DNA of 64,000 bases from Diploptera punctata (taxonomy: Eukaryota > Arthropoda > Insecta > Blattodea > Blaberidae), in the NCBI GenBank assembly GCA_030220185.1, contig JASPKZ010007546.1, positions 477,001-541,000 of the forward strand, read 5' to 3'. Below the pieces are notes generated by a model that was not told the DNA's origin, did no database searches, and saw nothing but the letters and a program-made list of their open reading frames with translations. The position numbers were made by a program, and so were the translations under genes. Shown here piece after piece: positions 10,229-22,879 of the stretch. Each line of letters opens with the position of its first letter. The first letter of the stretch is position 1.

Positions 10229-13200
10229 GATAGAATATACTATTCAACTGTTTGTTTGTGAAACCAAAACAAAACACAGTCAGAAGTCGAACTTTTCATT
10301 ATACTATTCAACTGTTTGTGTGTGAAACCAAAACAAAACACAGCAAGAAGTCTAACTTTTCATTATACTATTCAACTGTTTGTGTGTGAAACCAAAAGAA
10401 AACACAGCAAGAAGTCGAACTTTTCATTATACTATTCAACTGTTTGTGTGTGAAACCAAAACAAAACACAGTCAGAAATCGAACTTTTCATTATACTATT
10501 CAACTGTTTGTGTGTGAAACCAAAAGAAAACACAGCAAGAAGTCTAACTTTTCATTATACTATTCAACTGTTTGTGTGTGAAACCAAAAGAAAACACAGC
10601 AAGAAGTCTAACTTTTCATTATACTATTCAACTGTTTTGTGTGTGAAACCAAAAGAAAACACAGCAAGAAGTCTAACTTTTCATTATACTATTCAACTGT
10701 TTGTGTGTGAAACCAAAAGAAAACACAGCAAGAAGTCTAACTTTTCATTATACTGTTCAACTGTTTGTGTGTGAAACCAAAAGAAAACACAGCAAGAAGT
10801 CTAACTTTTCATTATACTATTCAACTGTTTGTGTGTGAAACCAAAAGAAAACACAGCAAGAAGTCTAACTTTTCATTATACTATTCAACTGTTTGTGTGT
10901 GAAACCAAAAGAAAACACAGCAAGAAGTCTAACTTTTCATTATACTATTCAACTGTTTGTGTGTGAAACCAAAAGAAAACACAGCAAGAAGTCTAACTTT
11001 TCATTATACTATTCAACTGTTTGTGTGTGAAACCAAAAGAAAACACAGCAAGAAGTCTAACTTTTCATTATACTATTCAACTGTTTGTGTGTGAAACCAA
11101 AAGAAAACACAGCAAGAAGTCTAACTTTTCATTATACTATTCAACTGTTTGTGTGTGAACCAAAAGAAAACACAGCAAGAAGTCTAACTTTTCATTATAC
11201 TATTCAACTGTTTTGTGTGTGAAACCAAAAGAAAACACAGCAAGAAGTCTAACTTTTCATTATACTGTTCAACTGTTTGTGTGTGGAAACCAAAACAAAA
11301 CACAGCAAGAAGTCTAACTTTTCATTATACTATTCAACTGTTTGTGTGTGAAACCAAAAGAAAACACAGCAAGAAGTCTAACTTTTCATTATACTATTCA
11401 ACTGTTTGTGTGTGAAACCAAAAGAAAACACAGCAAGAAGTCTAACTTTTCATTATACTATTCAACTGTTTGTGTGTGAAACCAAAAGAAAACACAGCAA
11501 GAAGTCTAACTTTTCATTATACTATTCAACTGTTTGTGTGTGAAACCAAAAGAAAACACAGCAAGAAGTCTAACTTTTCATTATACTATTCAACTGTTTG
11601 TGTGTGAAACCAAAAGAAAACACAGCAAGAAGTCTAACTTTTCATTATACTATTCAACTGTTTGTGTGTGAAACCAAAACAAAACACAGCAATAAGTCTA
11701 ACTTTTCATTATACTATTCAACTGTTTGTGTGTGAAACCAAAAGAAAACACAGCAAGAAGTCTAACTTTTCATTATACTATTCAAATGTTTGTGTGTGAA
11801 ACCAAAAGAAAACACAGCAAGAAGTCTAACTTTTCATTATACTGTTCAACTGTTTTGTGTGTGAAACCAAAACAAAACACAGCAAGAAGTCTAACTTTTC
11901 ATTATACTATTCAACTGTTTGTGTGTGAAACCAAAGAAAACACAGCAAGAAGTCTAACTTTTCATTATACTATTCAACTGTTTGTGTGTGAAACCAAAAG
12001 AAAACACAGCAAGAAGTCTAACTTTTCATTATACTATTCAACTGTTTGTGTGTGAAAACCAAAAGAAAACACAGCAAGAAGTCTAACTTTTCATTATACT
12101 GTTCAACTGTTTGTGTGTGAAACCAAAAGAAAACACAGCAAGAAGTCTAACTTTTCATTATACTATTCAACTGTTTGTGTGTGAAACCAAAAGAAAACAC
12201 AGCAAGAAGTCTAACTTTTCATTATACTATTCAACTGTTTGTGTGTGAAACCAAAACAAAACACAGCAAGAAGTCTAACTTTTCATTATACTATTCAACT
12301 GTTTTGTGTGTGAAACCAAAAGAAAACACAGCAAGAAGTCTAACTTTTCATTATACTGTTCAACTGTTTTGTGTGTGAAACCAAAAGAAAACACAGCAAG
12401 AAGTCTAACTTTTCATTATACTATTCAACTGTTTGTGTGTGTGAACCAAAAGAAAACACAGCAAGAAGGTCTAACTTTTCATTATACTATTCAACTGTTT
12501 GTGTGTGAAACCAAAAGAAAACACAGCAAGAAGTCTAACTTTTCATTATACTATTCAACTGTTTGTGTGTGAAACCAAAACAAAACACAGCAAGAAGTCT
12601 AACTTTTCATTATACTATTCAACTGTTTGTGTGTGAAACCAAAAGAAAACACAGCAAGAAGTCTAACTTTTCATTATACTGTTCAACTGTTTTGTGTGTG
12701 AAACCAAAAGAAAACACAGCAAGAAGTCTAACTTTTCATTATACTGTTCAAACTGTTTGTGTGTGAAACCAAAACAAAACACAGCAAGAAGTCTAACTTT
12801 TCATTATACTATTCAACTGTTTGTGTGTGAAACCAAAAGAAAACACAGCAAGAAGTCTAACTTTTCATTATACTATTCAACTGTTTTGTGTGTGAAACCA
12901 AAAGAAAACACAGCAAGAAGTCTAACTTTTCATTATACTATTCAACTGTTTGTGTGTGAAACCAAAAGAAAACACAGCAAGAAGTCTAACTTTTCATTAT
13001 ACTATTCAACTGTTTGTGTGTGAAACCAAAAGAAAACACAGCAAGAAGTCTAACTACTTTTAATTATACTATTCAACTGTTTGTGTGTGAAACCAAAAGA
13101 AAACACAGCAAGAAGTCTAACTTTTCATTATACTATTCAACTGTTTTGTGTGTGAAACCAAAAGAAAACACAGCAAGAAGTCTAACTTTTCATTATACTA

Positions 13201-16200
13201 TTCAACTGTTTGTGTGTGAAACCAAAAGAAAACACAGCAAGAAGTCTAACTTTTCATTATACTATTCAACTGTTTGTGTGTGAAACCAAAAGAAAACACA
13301 GCAAGAAGTCTAACTTTTCATTATACTATTCAACTGTTTGTGTGTGAAACCAAAAGAAAACACAGCAAGAAGTCTAACTTTTCATTATACTGTTCAACTG
13401 TTTGTGTGTGAAACCAAAACAAAACACAGCAAGAAGTCTAACTTTTCATTATACTATTCAACTGTTTGTGTGTGAAACCAAAAGAAAACACAGCAAGAAG
13501 TCTAACTTTTCATATACTGATTCAACTGTTTGTGTGTGAAACCAAAAGAAAACACAGCAAGAAGTCTAACTTTTCATTATACTGTTCAACTGTTTGTGTG
13601 TGAAACCAAAAGAAAACACAGCAAGAAGTCTAACTTTTCATTATACTGTTCAACTGTTTGTGTGTGAAACCAAAAGAAAACACAGCAAGAAGTCTAACTT
13701 TTCATTATACTAGTTCAACTGTTTGTGTGTGAAACCAAAACAAAACACAGCAAGAAGTCTAACTTTTCATTATACTATTCAACTGTTTGTGTGTGAAACC
13801 AAAAGAAAACACAGCAAGAAGTCTAACTTTTCATTATACTATTCAACTGTTTGTGTGTGAAACCAAAAGAAAACACAGCAAGAAGTCTAACTTTTCATTA
13901 TACTATTCAACTGTTTGTGTGGTGAAACCAAAAGAAAACACAGCAAGAAGTCTAACTTTTCATTATACTGTTCAACTGTTTGTGTGTGAAACCAAAAGAA
14001 AACACAGCAAGAAGTCTAACTTTTCATTATACTATTCAACTGTTTGTGTGTGAAACCAAAAGAAAACACAGCAAGAAGTCTAACTTTTCATTATACTATT
14101 CAACTGTTTGTGTGTGAAACCAAAACAAAACACAGCAAGAAGTCTAACTTTTCATTATACTGTTCAACTGTTTGTGTGTGAAACCAAAAGAAAACACAGC
14201 AAGAAGTCTAACTTTTCATTATACTATTCAACTGTTTGTGTGTGAAACCAAAAGAAAACACAGCAAGAAGTCTAACTTTTCATTATACTATTCAACTGTT
14301 TGTGTGTGAAACCAAAAGAAAAACACAGCAAGAAGTCTAACTTTTCATTATACTATTACAACTGTTTGTTGTGTGAAACCAAAAGAAAACACAGCAAGAA
14401 GTCTAACTTTTCATTATACTATTCAACTGTTTGTGTTGTGAAACCAAAAGAAAACACAGCCAAGAAGTCTAACTTTTCATTATACTATTCAACTGTTTGT
14501 GTGTGAAACCAAAAGAAAACACAGCAAGAAGTCTAAACTTTTCATTATACTATTCAACTGTTTGGTGTGAAACCAAAAGAAAACACAGCAAGAAGTCTAA
14601 CTTTTCATTATACTATTCAAACTGTTTGTGTGTGAAACCAAAAGAAAACACAGCAAGAAGTCTAACTTTTCATTATACTAGTTCAACTGTTTGTGTGTGA
14701 AACCAAAAGCAAAACACAGCAAGAAGTCTAACTTTTTCATTATACTATTCAACTGTTGTGTGTGAAACCCAAAAGAAAACACAGCAAGAAGTCTAACTTT
14801 TCATTATACTATTCAACTGTTTGTGTGTGAAACCAAAAGAAAACACAGCAAGAAGTCTAACTTTTCATTATACTATTCAACTGTTTGTGTGTGAAACCAA
14901 AAGAAAACACAGCAAGAAGTCTAACTTTTCATTATACTATTCAACTGTTTTGTGTGTGAAACCAAAAGAAAACACAGCAAGAAGTCTAACTTTTCATTAT
15001 ACTATTCAACTGTTTGTGTGTGAAACCAAAAGAAAACACAGCAAGAAGTCTAACTTTTCATTATACTATTCAACTGTTTGTGTGTGAAACCAAAACAAAA
15101 CACAGCAAGAAGTCTAACTTTTCATTATACTATTCAACTGTTTGTGTGTGAAACCCAAAAGAAACACAGCAAGAAGTCTAACTTTTCATTATACTATTCA
15201 ACTGTTTGTGTGAAAACCAAAAGAAAACACAGCAAGAAGTCTAACTTTTCATTATACTGTTCAACTGTTTTGTGTGTGAAACCAAAACAAAACACAGCAA
15301 GAAGTCTAACTTTTCATTATACTATTCAACTGTTTGTGTGTGAAACCAAAAGAAAACACAGCAAGAAGTCTAAACTTTTCATTATACTATTCAACTGTTT
15401 GTGTGTGAAACCAAAAGAAAACACAGCAAGAAGTCTAACTTTTCATTATACTATTCAACTGTTTGTGTGTGAAACCAAAAGAAAACACAGCAAGAAGTCT
15501 AACTTTTCATTATACTATTCAACTGTTGTGTGTGAAACCAAAAGAAAACACAGCAAGAAGTCTAACTTTTCATTATACTATTCAACTGTTTGTGTTGTGA
15601 AACCAAAAGAAACACACAGCAAGAAGTCTAAATTTTCATTATACTATTCAACTGTTTGTGTGTGAAACCAAAAGAAACACACAGCAAGAAGTCTAACTTT
15701 TCATTATACTATTCAACTGTTTGTGTGTGAAACCAAAAGAAACACAGCAAGAAGTCTAACTTTTCATTATACTATTTCAACTGTTTGTGTGTGAAACCAA
15801 AAGAAAACACAGCCAAGAAGTCTAACTTTTCATTATACTATTCAACTGTTTGTGTGTGAAACCAAAACAAAACACAGCAAGAAGTCTAACTTTTCATTAT
15901 ACTATTCAACTGTTTGTGTGTGAAACCAAAACAAACACAGCAAGAAGTCTAACTTTTCATTATACTATTCAACTGTTTGTGTGTGAAACCAAAAGAAAAC
16001 ACAGCAAGAAGTCTAAACTTTTCATTATACTGTTCAACTGTTTGTGTGTGAAACCAAAACAAAACACAGCAAGAAGTCTAACTTTTCATTATACTATTCA
16101 CTGTTTGTGTGAAAACCAAAACAAAAACACAGCAAAGAAGTCTAACTTTTCATTATACTATTTAACTGTTTGTGTGTGAAAACAAAGAAAAACACAGCAA

Positions 16201-17567
16201 GAAGTTCTAACTTTTCATTATACTATTCAACTGTTTGTGTGTGAAACCAAAAGAAAACACAGCAAGAAGTCTAACTTTTCATTATACTGTTCAACTGTTT
16301 GTGTGTGAAACCAAAAAAAACACAGCAAGAAGTCTAACTTTCATTATACTGTTCAAACTGTTTGTGTGTGAAACCAAAACAAAACACAGCAAGAAGTCTA
16401 ACTTTTCATTATACTATTCAACTGTTTGTGTGTGAAACCAAAAGAAAACACAGCAGAAGTCTAACTTTTCATTATACTATTCAACTGTTTTGTGTGTGAA
16501 ACCAAAAGAAAACACAGCAAGAAGTCTAACTTTTCATTATACTATTCAACTGTTGTGTGTGAAACCAAAAGAAAACACAGCAAGAAGTCTAACTTTTCAT
16601 TATACTATTCAACTGTTTTTGTGTTGAAACCAAAAGAAAACACAGCAAGAAGTCTAACTTTTCATTATACTGTTCACTGTTTGTGTGTGAAACCAAAAGA
16701 AAACACAGCAAGAAGTCTAACTTTTCATTATACTATTCAACTGTTTGTGTGTGAAACAAAAGAAAACACAGCAAGAAGTCTAACTTTTCATTATACTATT
16801 AAAATGTTTGTGTGTGAAACCAAAGAAAACACAGCAAGAAGTCTAAACTTTTCATTATACTGTTCAACTGTTTGTGTGTGAAACCAAAAACAAAACACAG
16901 CAAGAAGTCTAACTTTTCATTATACTATCAACTGTTTTGTGTGTGAAACCAAAAGAAAACACAGCAAGAATTCTAACTTTTCATTATACTGTTCAACTGT
17001 TTGTGTGTGAAACCAAACAAACACAGCAAGAAGTCTAACTTTTCATTATACTGTTCAACTGTTTGTGTTGTTGAAACCAAAAGAAAACACAGCAAGAAGT
17101 CTAACTTTTCATTATACTATTCAACTGTTTATGTGTGAAACCAAAAGAAAACACAGCAAGAAGTCTAACTTTTCATTATACTGTTCAACTGTTTGTGTGT
17201 GAAACCAAAAGAAAACACAGCAAGAAGTCTAACTTTTCATTATACTGTTCAACTGTTTGTGTGTGAAACCAAAACAAAACACAGCAAGAAGTCTAACTTT
17301 TCATTATACTATTCAACTGTTTGTGTGTGAAACCAAAAGAAAACACAGCAAGAAGTCTAACTTTTCATTATACTATTCAACTGTTTGTGTGTGAAACCAA
17401 AAGAAAACACAGCAAGAAGTCTAACTTTTCATTATACTGTTCAACTGTTTGTGTGTGAAACCAAAACAAAACACAGCAAGAAGTCTAACTTTTCATTATA
17501 CTATTCAACTGTTTGTGCGTGAAACCAAAACAAAAGGTAGTCGTAAGTCTAACTTCTCATTATACTA
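10229..17567 (+). repeat. 64-bp satellite array, about 114 units
   Basis: The unit AACTGTTTGTGTGTGAAACC, then a purine-rich AAAAGAAAACACAGCAAGAA, then GTCTAACTTTTCATTATACT, then ATTC, repeats head to tail for about 7.3 kb. Two positions vary systematically: G or C within AAAASAAAA, and A or G in ACTRTTC. The outermost units are the most diverged (AGTCGAAC at the left, AAAGGTAGTCGTAAGTCT at the right) and the centre is homogeneous, as expected under unequal exchange. Because 64 is not a multiple of 3, open frames rotate through frames and are not genes. Single-base indels are concentrated at about 14.3-17.1 kb. Confidence 0.97.
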
Positions 17568-17619
17568 TGTTGCAATTTTAACTTTTAGTATATACAAATC
17601 CTAGCCCTACTTATTAGAA

Positions 17620-18420
17620 ACGTTAAAAGTAAAGACACAACATCAAATGTTCCGTTTTCTAAATAGTTTTCTTAAAACTTGAAATTATTATAAATGAGGG
17701 GTTGAGACAGCTGCAAATACCTAGAACTTGACTTTGAAAAAATCCAATTTTAGCTTTTTTAATACAAATTATCAAGAGAAAATGTATATTTCCTGGCAAT
17801 GCAACATCACTTGCCAGTGCCTGCCAGTAATTTTATTATTTTTTTTAATAATGAAAAGTCATTCAGAACATTCCTTGCCCACTTCATATAATTAAAAAAA
17901 TACAAATATTTAATATGAATATGTTAGAATTTTACTTAATAAAGATAGCGAAGATCGACACCATTACTTTTTCACAGTCTTTCTAACCTTGCATGTCATA
18001 ATAAATTGATTTGGGAAGGAAGCAATAAATATATCTGCACTTCAAAACAGCTTTAAATTGTTCTTCTACGTTTGCTTAAACTCATTTTATATTCTTATTA
18101 CTTCTCTCTCTTTATTTACCAACTTTGGCTATTTCTATTTGAATGGTAAAGAAAACATATTTTTTTCCTACTATTGGAAAATATAGTATTCACAATACAG
18201 CTAATGATGATGACCACAGATTGATGAGCTTTGGCGTCTCATGAGGATTGATTTTTATTGGAAGTACAATGTTCCTCACAAAATCCATAATTAGACATGG
18301 AAAGCGCCAGATCGCCACATGAGTCAAATTTATATCGGTTGTTTAATATGTTTGACATCGTCCGATTCTAATAGCCAATTTTGTCGGTTGTAGATGTTTA
18401 TCCTTCATGCATAAATATAT
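17620..18420. other. Unassigned AT-rich interval
   Basis: No open frame or recognisable repeat was seen between the satellite-bearing element and the next LINE fragment. Confidence 0.4.
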
Positions 18421-18424
18421 TCAC

Positions 18425-18935
18425 TGACTCCAGAAAATTTTAGGTCTTCCACTGCCTCTTCTTCCCTCAGGTTTTCAATCCGAAACACGTTTTGGTAGTC
18501 GATCCTCTTCCATTCGCTGGACATGTCCGTACCATCTTAATTGCTGAGTTTTAATATAATGTAAATTAGTGTTTTCATTCTTCATTTTCTCCCTTATAAC
18601 TGAGTATTTTTTCTCATCTTGAAATTCCTGCTGCCCTTCATATATAATCCATTTCAGTTTCTAAAAGATACTTATTTGTTCTTTTGTTGTTAATGGCCAA
18701 AGTTCTGTTCCTTACGTAATGGTGATTTTAACATCTGTATGATTTGTGTTAATTTTATTTTTATTGTTTATATTTTTATCCCACAATATTCCATTGAGGC
18801 AAGCAATTTCAAAATTTCCTTTTTTATTTCTACTTCTTACATCCATTTTTATTTATTTTAATTCCTAAATATGTAATCACACTACAAGATTTTACTGTTT
18901 TCCAGTCTTCAAAATTAAATTTTGTTCTGGTTCAC
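18425..18935 (-). pseudogene. LINE reverse transcriptase C-terminal fragment
   Basis: Read on the minus strand, the segment near 18540-18430 gives an RWYGHVQRMEEDRLPKR-like block and a basic GRRGSGRPK tract ending in a stop. Upstream remnants of FEDWKTVKSCSVITYLGIK and a TLA.N.RT block place it in the region after the reverse transcriptase core. It is heavily mutated, with no intact frame over 100 codons. The family is related to C. Confidence 0.65.
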
Positions 18936-20099
18936 CAATTTATACATATTTTTTCTTCGTATTCTAAATCAATCCCCATTTATCATATTATTCCATTAAT
19001 TTCCTAGTCATATATTCTAAATCTTCATAAATAGACAGTAGACAGAAGTCTTGGATGTAAATCCTATAGAGGGGAAAATATAAATTCTGAGCATTTTCTT
19101 GTAATTTATAAAGTGTATCACTTTGTCCTTGAGGCAATCCTCTAATGAGGAACGTTGTATATAATAAAAAAAAGGATCTCCACTTGTAAACAGGAAAAGG
19201 AGTGAGGAAGAGAAATACTGCATCGAGTAACTAATAAAGCCCGAAATAATGTGGAGTTATCGTTTTAATAAACAATATAAGGACAGAATTGATGATGAAA
19301 TGAACAAATTGTGTGATACCATCACAGATATCAATGAGCAATGGAACAACATAAGAAATGTAATTAGCCTTACAACTGAAGAAACACTAAGACTATGATC
19401 TAATCCTAATAAAATGGTTGGTTTAGCCATGATTGTGTTAAAACCACAAATTAAAAACCTAATAATAATAAGGCATACCTCCAAATGATTCAAAACAGTA
19501 ACACAAAAAGATCTAAAGAAGAATATAGAAATAAAATAAGGGTAGAAAAGAAAATTCATTAGAGAAAGAAAAGAGGCTTTGAAATTCAGATAATCATGGA
19601 TCTAAAAGAATTAAGACGGACAAATGAGAATAAAAAATTCTATAAAATGATAAACTTTATGGGAAAGCTTTTAAACCCAGAAATACTATCTTTAGATATT
19701 CTAACAACATTATTTGAACGAACATAGCACACATTTTAAACAGGTGCAAATAATATTTTAATTAAATAATAAATTCTGAGAGAGAATTGATTCTCGACCA
19801 CCCTAGAACAATTGAGTATTGATATAACTGGTAATCAGGAACTCAAAGACATTCAGAAAATTGCCATGAAAATAAAAAAAAACAGCAAAGCACCCGGCAT
19901 AGACAAAATACAGGAAGAATTTAATAAAAGTGGTGATACAAAATTAATAAAAATGTTACAGACACTTTTGCTTACAGTACGGAAAGAAGAAATAATCCCT
20001 GATGAATGGAAGATAGGAATAATATGTCCACTACATAAAAAGGTGGTAAAATGCTTTGTTAAAACTGTAGAGGTATTATACTGTTATGCATCTGTTATA

Positions 20100-20685
20100 A
20101 TAGCATTTTACAGAAGCGAGGAAATTATTAAAACCGAGCCAGAGCGTAGTTTTTAAGCTCCGAGATTATGTAAAACACTTTACAACAATACAACGTGATA
20201 GAATGGTAGCATTATTTTTTATGATGGTGTTTTCAAAATAAATAATAGTAAAATAATAGCATCATTGTTGGAAATAATTGCATTCATTATAAACAACTGA
20301 CTGGCGTTAGGAGTCTGGCCAATGTACGGTATCTACGGTAAATGCCGAAAATAATTTAGTTGAGATTATAGCAGGGCGTGACACCAATCATAAATAAAAT
20401 GGCGGCAAGTACGAAAAGTTCAGTTCATTTAAATGCAGTTATTTGTTTCGTATAATGTGTATTAACACTATCTTTTGGATATATTTTTGTATATATATAT
20501 ATATTGTGTGTAGTAAACATAGAGGGCAGTGGATTTACTTGCCGCCATAGGTAAGCCATTTGTAATATTACAGTACACTTATTTAGATATTTCGTTGGCA
20601 ACCCGAAAATTTAGTAAATTGAACATTCAATTGTGGTCGCCATTCCTGTAAGTACGACAGGATGCACTATCGTGCAAACATATTT
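20100..20685 (+). mobile_element. Short copy B of the element at 8790-10205
   Basis: Inserted within the RT region of LINE D, after the codons for an RGIILL-like block and before NIIG. The sequence runs from TTTTACAGAAGCGAGG to GATGCACTATCGTGC and parallels element A but lacks its coding remnant, so it appears to be a non-autonomous deletion derivative. It contains a short (TA)n at about 20494-20505. Confidence 0.65.
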
Positions 20686-20961
20686 TGAAGAATATTATAG
20701 GCACAATTACCGCCTTATACAAAAAAAATCGTAATTATCAGTACGGTTTCAAAGCTGGTAAATCAACAAGCGATCAGATATTGGTATTCCCACAGATACT
20801 AGGAAAACCAGCTGAATTTAATACAGAAAATCGTCACCTGTATATAGAATTTTACAAAGCACGTGATAGCGTAAATAGAGGCAATCTATTCCATAAATGA
20901 AAGCGTTTGGGAGTCCAGATAAATTAATCAAATTAGTGGTAGAAATATTAAACAACAGTTA

Positions 20962-21190
20962 ATGCTAAGTTCAGATTTTTTATTTATATACAGATTTTTT
21001 ATGTTTACACATCTTTCTGTATCTAAAGTTTTATTTTCTTTCCCCACTCGTCTCTATCCATCCATTCCATGTCCTCCAGTCCTCTTGTTCTCAATCCAGT
21101 TCTTATTTCTTGCATCCACAAGTTTCGAGGTCTCCATTTCGTTCTTATTTCAGGTGGACACCACTCCAATGTTTTTCTGGGTTCAGATAC
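20962..21190 (-). pseudogene. LINE family C fragment nested in LINE D
   Basis: The minus-strand sequence (plus strand TCTCTATCCATCCATTCCAT, then CAATCCAGTTCTTATTTCTT and AGGTCTCCATTTCG) aligns in layout with the family C 3' end at 29281-29530. LINE D coding resumes immediately after it at QTKLSDIFTVEDGLRQGD, which defines the right edge near 21190. Confidence 0.6.
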
Positions 21191-21813
21191 AAACGAAATT
21201 ATCTGATATCTTCACAGTTGAGGATGGATTAAGGCAGGGAGACCCGCTGTCATATTTATACTTCAACCTGACACTGGAAAAAGTTTTAAAGAATGCAGGT
21301 TAATCAATGAGAAGTACCATCTTTTATAATCAACGCAATTTTTGTCCTATGCAGACATATTAAGAGCATAGCGAGAAGTAAGAAAGATATACGATAAGCC
21401 TTCAAAGTTTTGAAGGAAGCGCCTTACCAATTGGTTTGAAAACTCATGATAAGATGACAACATAGCCTATATGGTATTAGACAGTAAAAAGTGACAAAAT
21501 ATCAATGGAAACATGTATTAAAATATTGAAGGAATGAAATTTGAACGTGTTTATAGCTTTGAATTCCTAGAATCAGTAGTGTATGCGACCAATCAGTTAA
21601 GCGAGGAAATAAATAGGAGAATAAAGATTACAAATTGATGTTATTTTGATCTATAAATGCATTGCAAATCCAAGCTCTAACTCGAGGTACTCTAAATACC
21701 GTGTACAAAACACTCATTGAATCTGTATTGATGTTCGGTTGTGAAACTTGGACATTGACACAACTTGATGTAATGAAACTGCAACTTTTGAAATAAATAT
21801 ATTAGGTAAAGTA

Positions 21814-22506
21814 CAGAGTGATTCAGAAATATGGCTATACGTTTGATCGCATTTTGTGACGAAAATAGTATTATTAAAGGAAATATATCACTGGAAAGGG
21901 AATATTTAAAATTTCAACATAATGTATCTTACAGGAACCCCGGGTTCTACCTATTAAGGAGGACCAAAATGGATCGCTCACCGCCAACACTTACGTGATG
22001 GCCGCAGAGCTTTCCATCTATCTATCTATAGGCAAATTACAATAATGGAACAAAACAAAACTAATCACTGTTCACGTGCAGCTTGGCGGGTTGATGTTTG
22101 TGGGCTAGCGTCGAACGCCTCGACAATTCTCTCTATTGTTTCTGCATCCGTGCTAATGCGAGTTCTTCCAGGAGGTTTGATTTTCTGCATCCTTCCTGTT
22201 TCCAGCAGTCGTTTTCTCCACTTCCCCACAGTCGACGGCTGCAATGCTACGTTAAACTCACATCTTGCCTGTCTTGCGTCCTCATGATCATTAGCAGACG
22301 TTATTGCCCATGCAGCAATTTTAATTTGCTGTTGCATATTCAACGCCATTTTGACTAATGACGTAAGTTCTACACTGGTTCTGTTTTACTCCATGGTTGC
22401 AATTTGAATAATTGCCTTTCCAAAGGTAATTTGATATTTCCTGTAATGGTAATATTTTCATCACACAACGCGATCAAACGTATATCCATATTTATGATTC
22501 GCCCCG
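21814..22506 (-). mobile_element. Mariner-like element with TA target duplication
   Basis: Terminal inverted repeats of about 36-40 bp: the left begins CAGAGTGATTCAGAAATATG, the right (minus strand) CGGGGCGAATCATAAATATG, both running into TATACGTTTGATCGC. A TA dinucleotide flanks each side (21812-21813, 22507-22508). Removing the element and one TA rejoins the LINE D codons for GKVYGPVQD, so the insertion boundaries are certain. The element holds one transposase-like open frame but is short (693 bp) and probably non-autonomous. Confidence 0.88.
22065..22349 (-). CDS. Truncated transposase, helix-turn-helix N-terminal part
   Basis: A 94-codon open frame begins MALNMQQQIKIAAW, continues through VGKWRKRLLETG with the basic PPGRTRIST segment, and ends near ASPQTSTRQAAREQ. 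This layout (helix-turn-helix, GRPR-like linker, E-x-V-x-x-A-F-x-x-S-P-x-x-S-x-R-x-A) is that of the N-terminal DNA-binding half of mariner-related transposases of the DUF4817 type found in insects. The catalytic DDE/D half is missing. It could still bind the inverted repeats, but that is inference. Expression is unknown. Confidence 0.6.
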   Translation of the reverse strand: MALNMQQQIKIAAWAITSANDHEDARQARCEFNVALQPSTVGKWRKRLLETGRMQKIKPPGRTRISTDAETIERIVEAFDASPQTSTRQAAREQ

Positions 22507-22879
22507 TATATGGCCCAGTCCAGGATGCAAATGGTTGGATAAAATTATATATAACTCGGAACTATAGCAGCTTTATAAATCGCCAGGTATTGTAGCCTCA
22601 ATAAAAACAAGTAAATTGAGAGGACCTGGACACGTACAAATGATGATATACCTAAGATACAATTAAAATCAGATGGCAAAGAGGTCAGGTGGAAAACCAA
22701 AGCTAAGGTGGTTGGATGGAGTTGTTGAGGACAGGAAGACGGTTGGCATTTCCAATTGGTGGAACGTCGTCCATAAAATACCAAGATGGAGATCTTCCTG
22801 CGAGCAGACGAGGCCCAACTTGGGCAGTTGTCTTGTTGATGATGACTTGCCTACTACCTATCTAGCTACCTTCTTACTT

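Larger units (their letters stand above)
8760..17610. mobile_element. Candidate 8.85-kb element with terminal inverted repeats
   Basis: The left end TAAGGCTAGGATTTGTGTGT (8760) and the right end, read on the minus strand, GTAGGGCTAGGATTTGTATA (ending at 17610), are inverted copies. Both are flanked by the direct repeat TTATTAG (8753-8759 and 17611-17617), a possible TSD. Inside lie repeat A, a LINE insertion, a tyrosine-recombinase-like relic and the whole 64-bp satellite. This may be one giant transposon or a smaller one inflated by satellite growth. The flank is AT-rich, so the TSD could be chance. Confidence 0.4.
19035..22870 (+). pseudogene. LINE family D, EN-RT remnant split by three insertions
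   Basis: Domains appear in order: an endonuclease C-terminal block ENINSEHFLV (about 19060, cognate of SDHxLV); the linker; the RT N-terminal block KAPGIDKIQ with WKIGIICPLHKK (19880-20045); QYGFKAGKSTSDQI (20738); GLRQGDPLS (21230); FGCETWTLTQ (21735); GPVQDANGW (22512); and a GKPKLRWLDGVVED-like end (22690). Insertions at 20100-20685, 20962-21190 and 21814-22506 interrupt it. It carries many stops and is dead. It is the oldest layer of this nested cluster. Confidence 0.8.

Noticed and set aside
10508..16881. Series of open frames encoding repeated KPKENTARSLTFHYTIQ-type peptides
   Set aside because: They are a by-product of the 64-bp satellite. The unit is not a multiple of 3, so the reading frame rotates and one of three frames always meets TGA. 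Indels merely lengthen some frames.
10229..17567. CRISPR array
   Set aside because: The repeat units are contiguous with no unique spacers, and the setting is eukaryotic.
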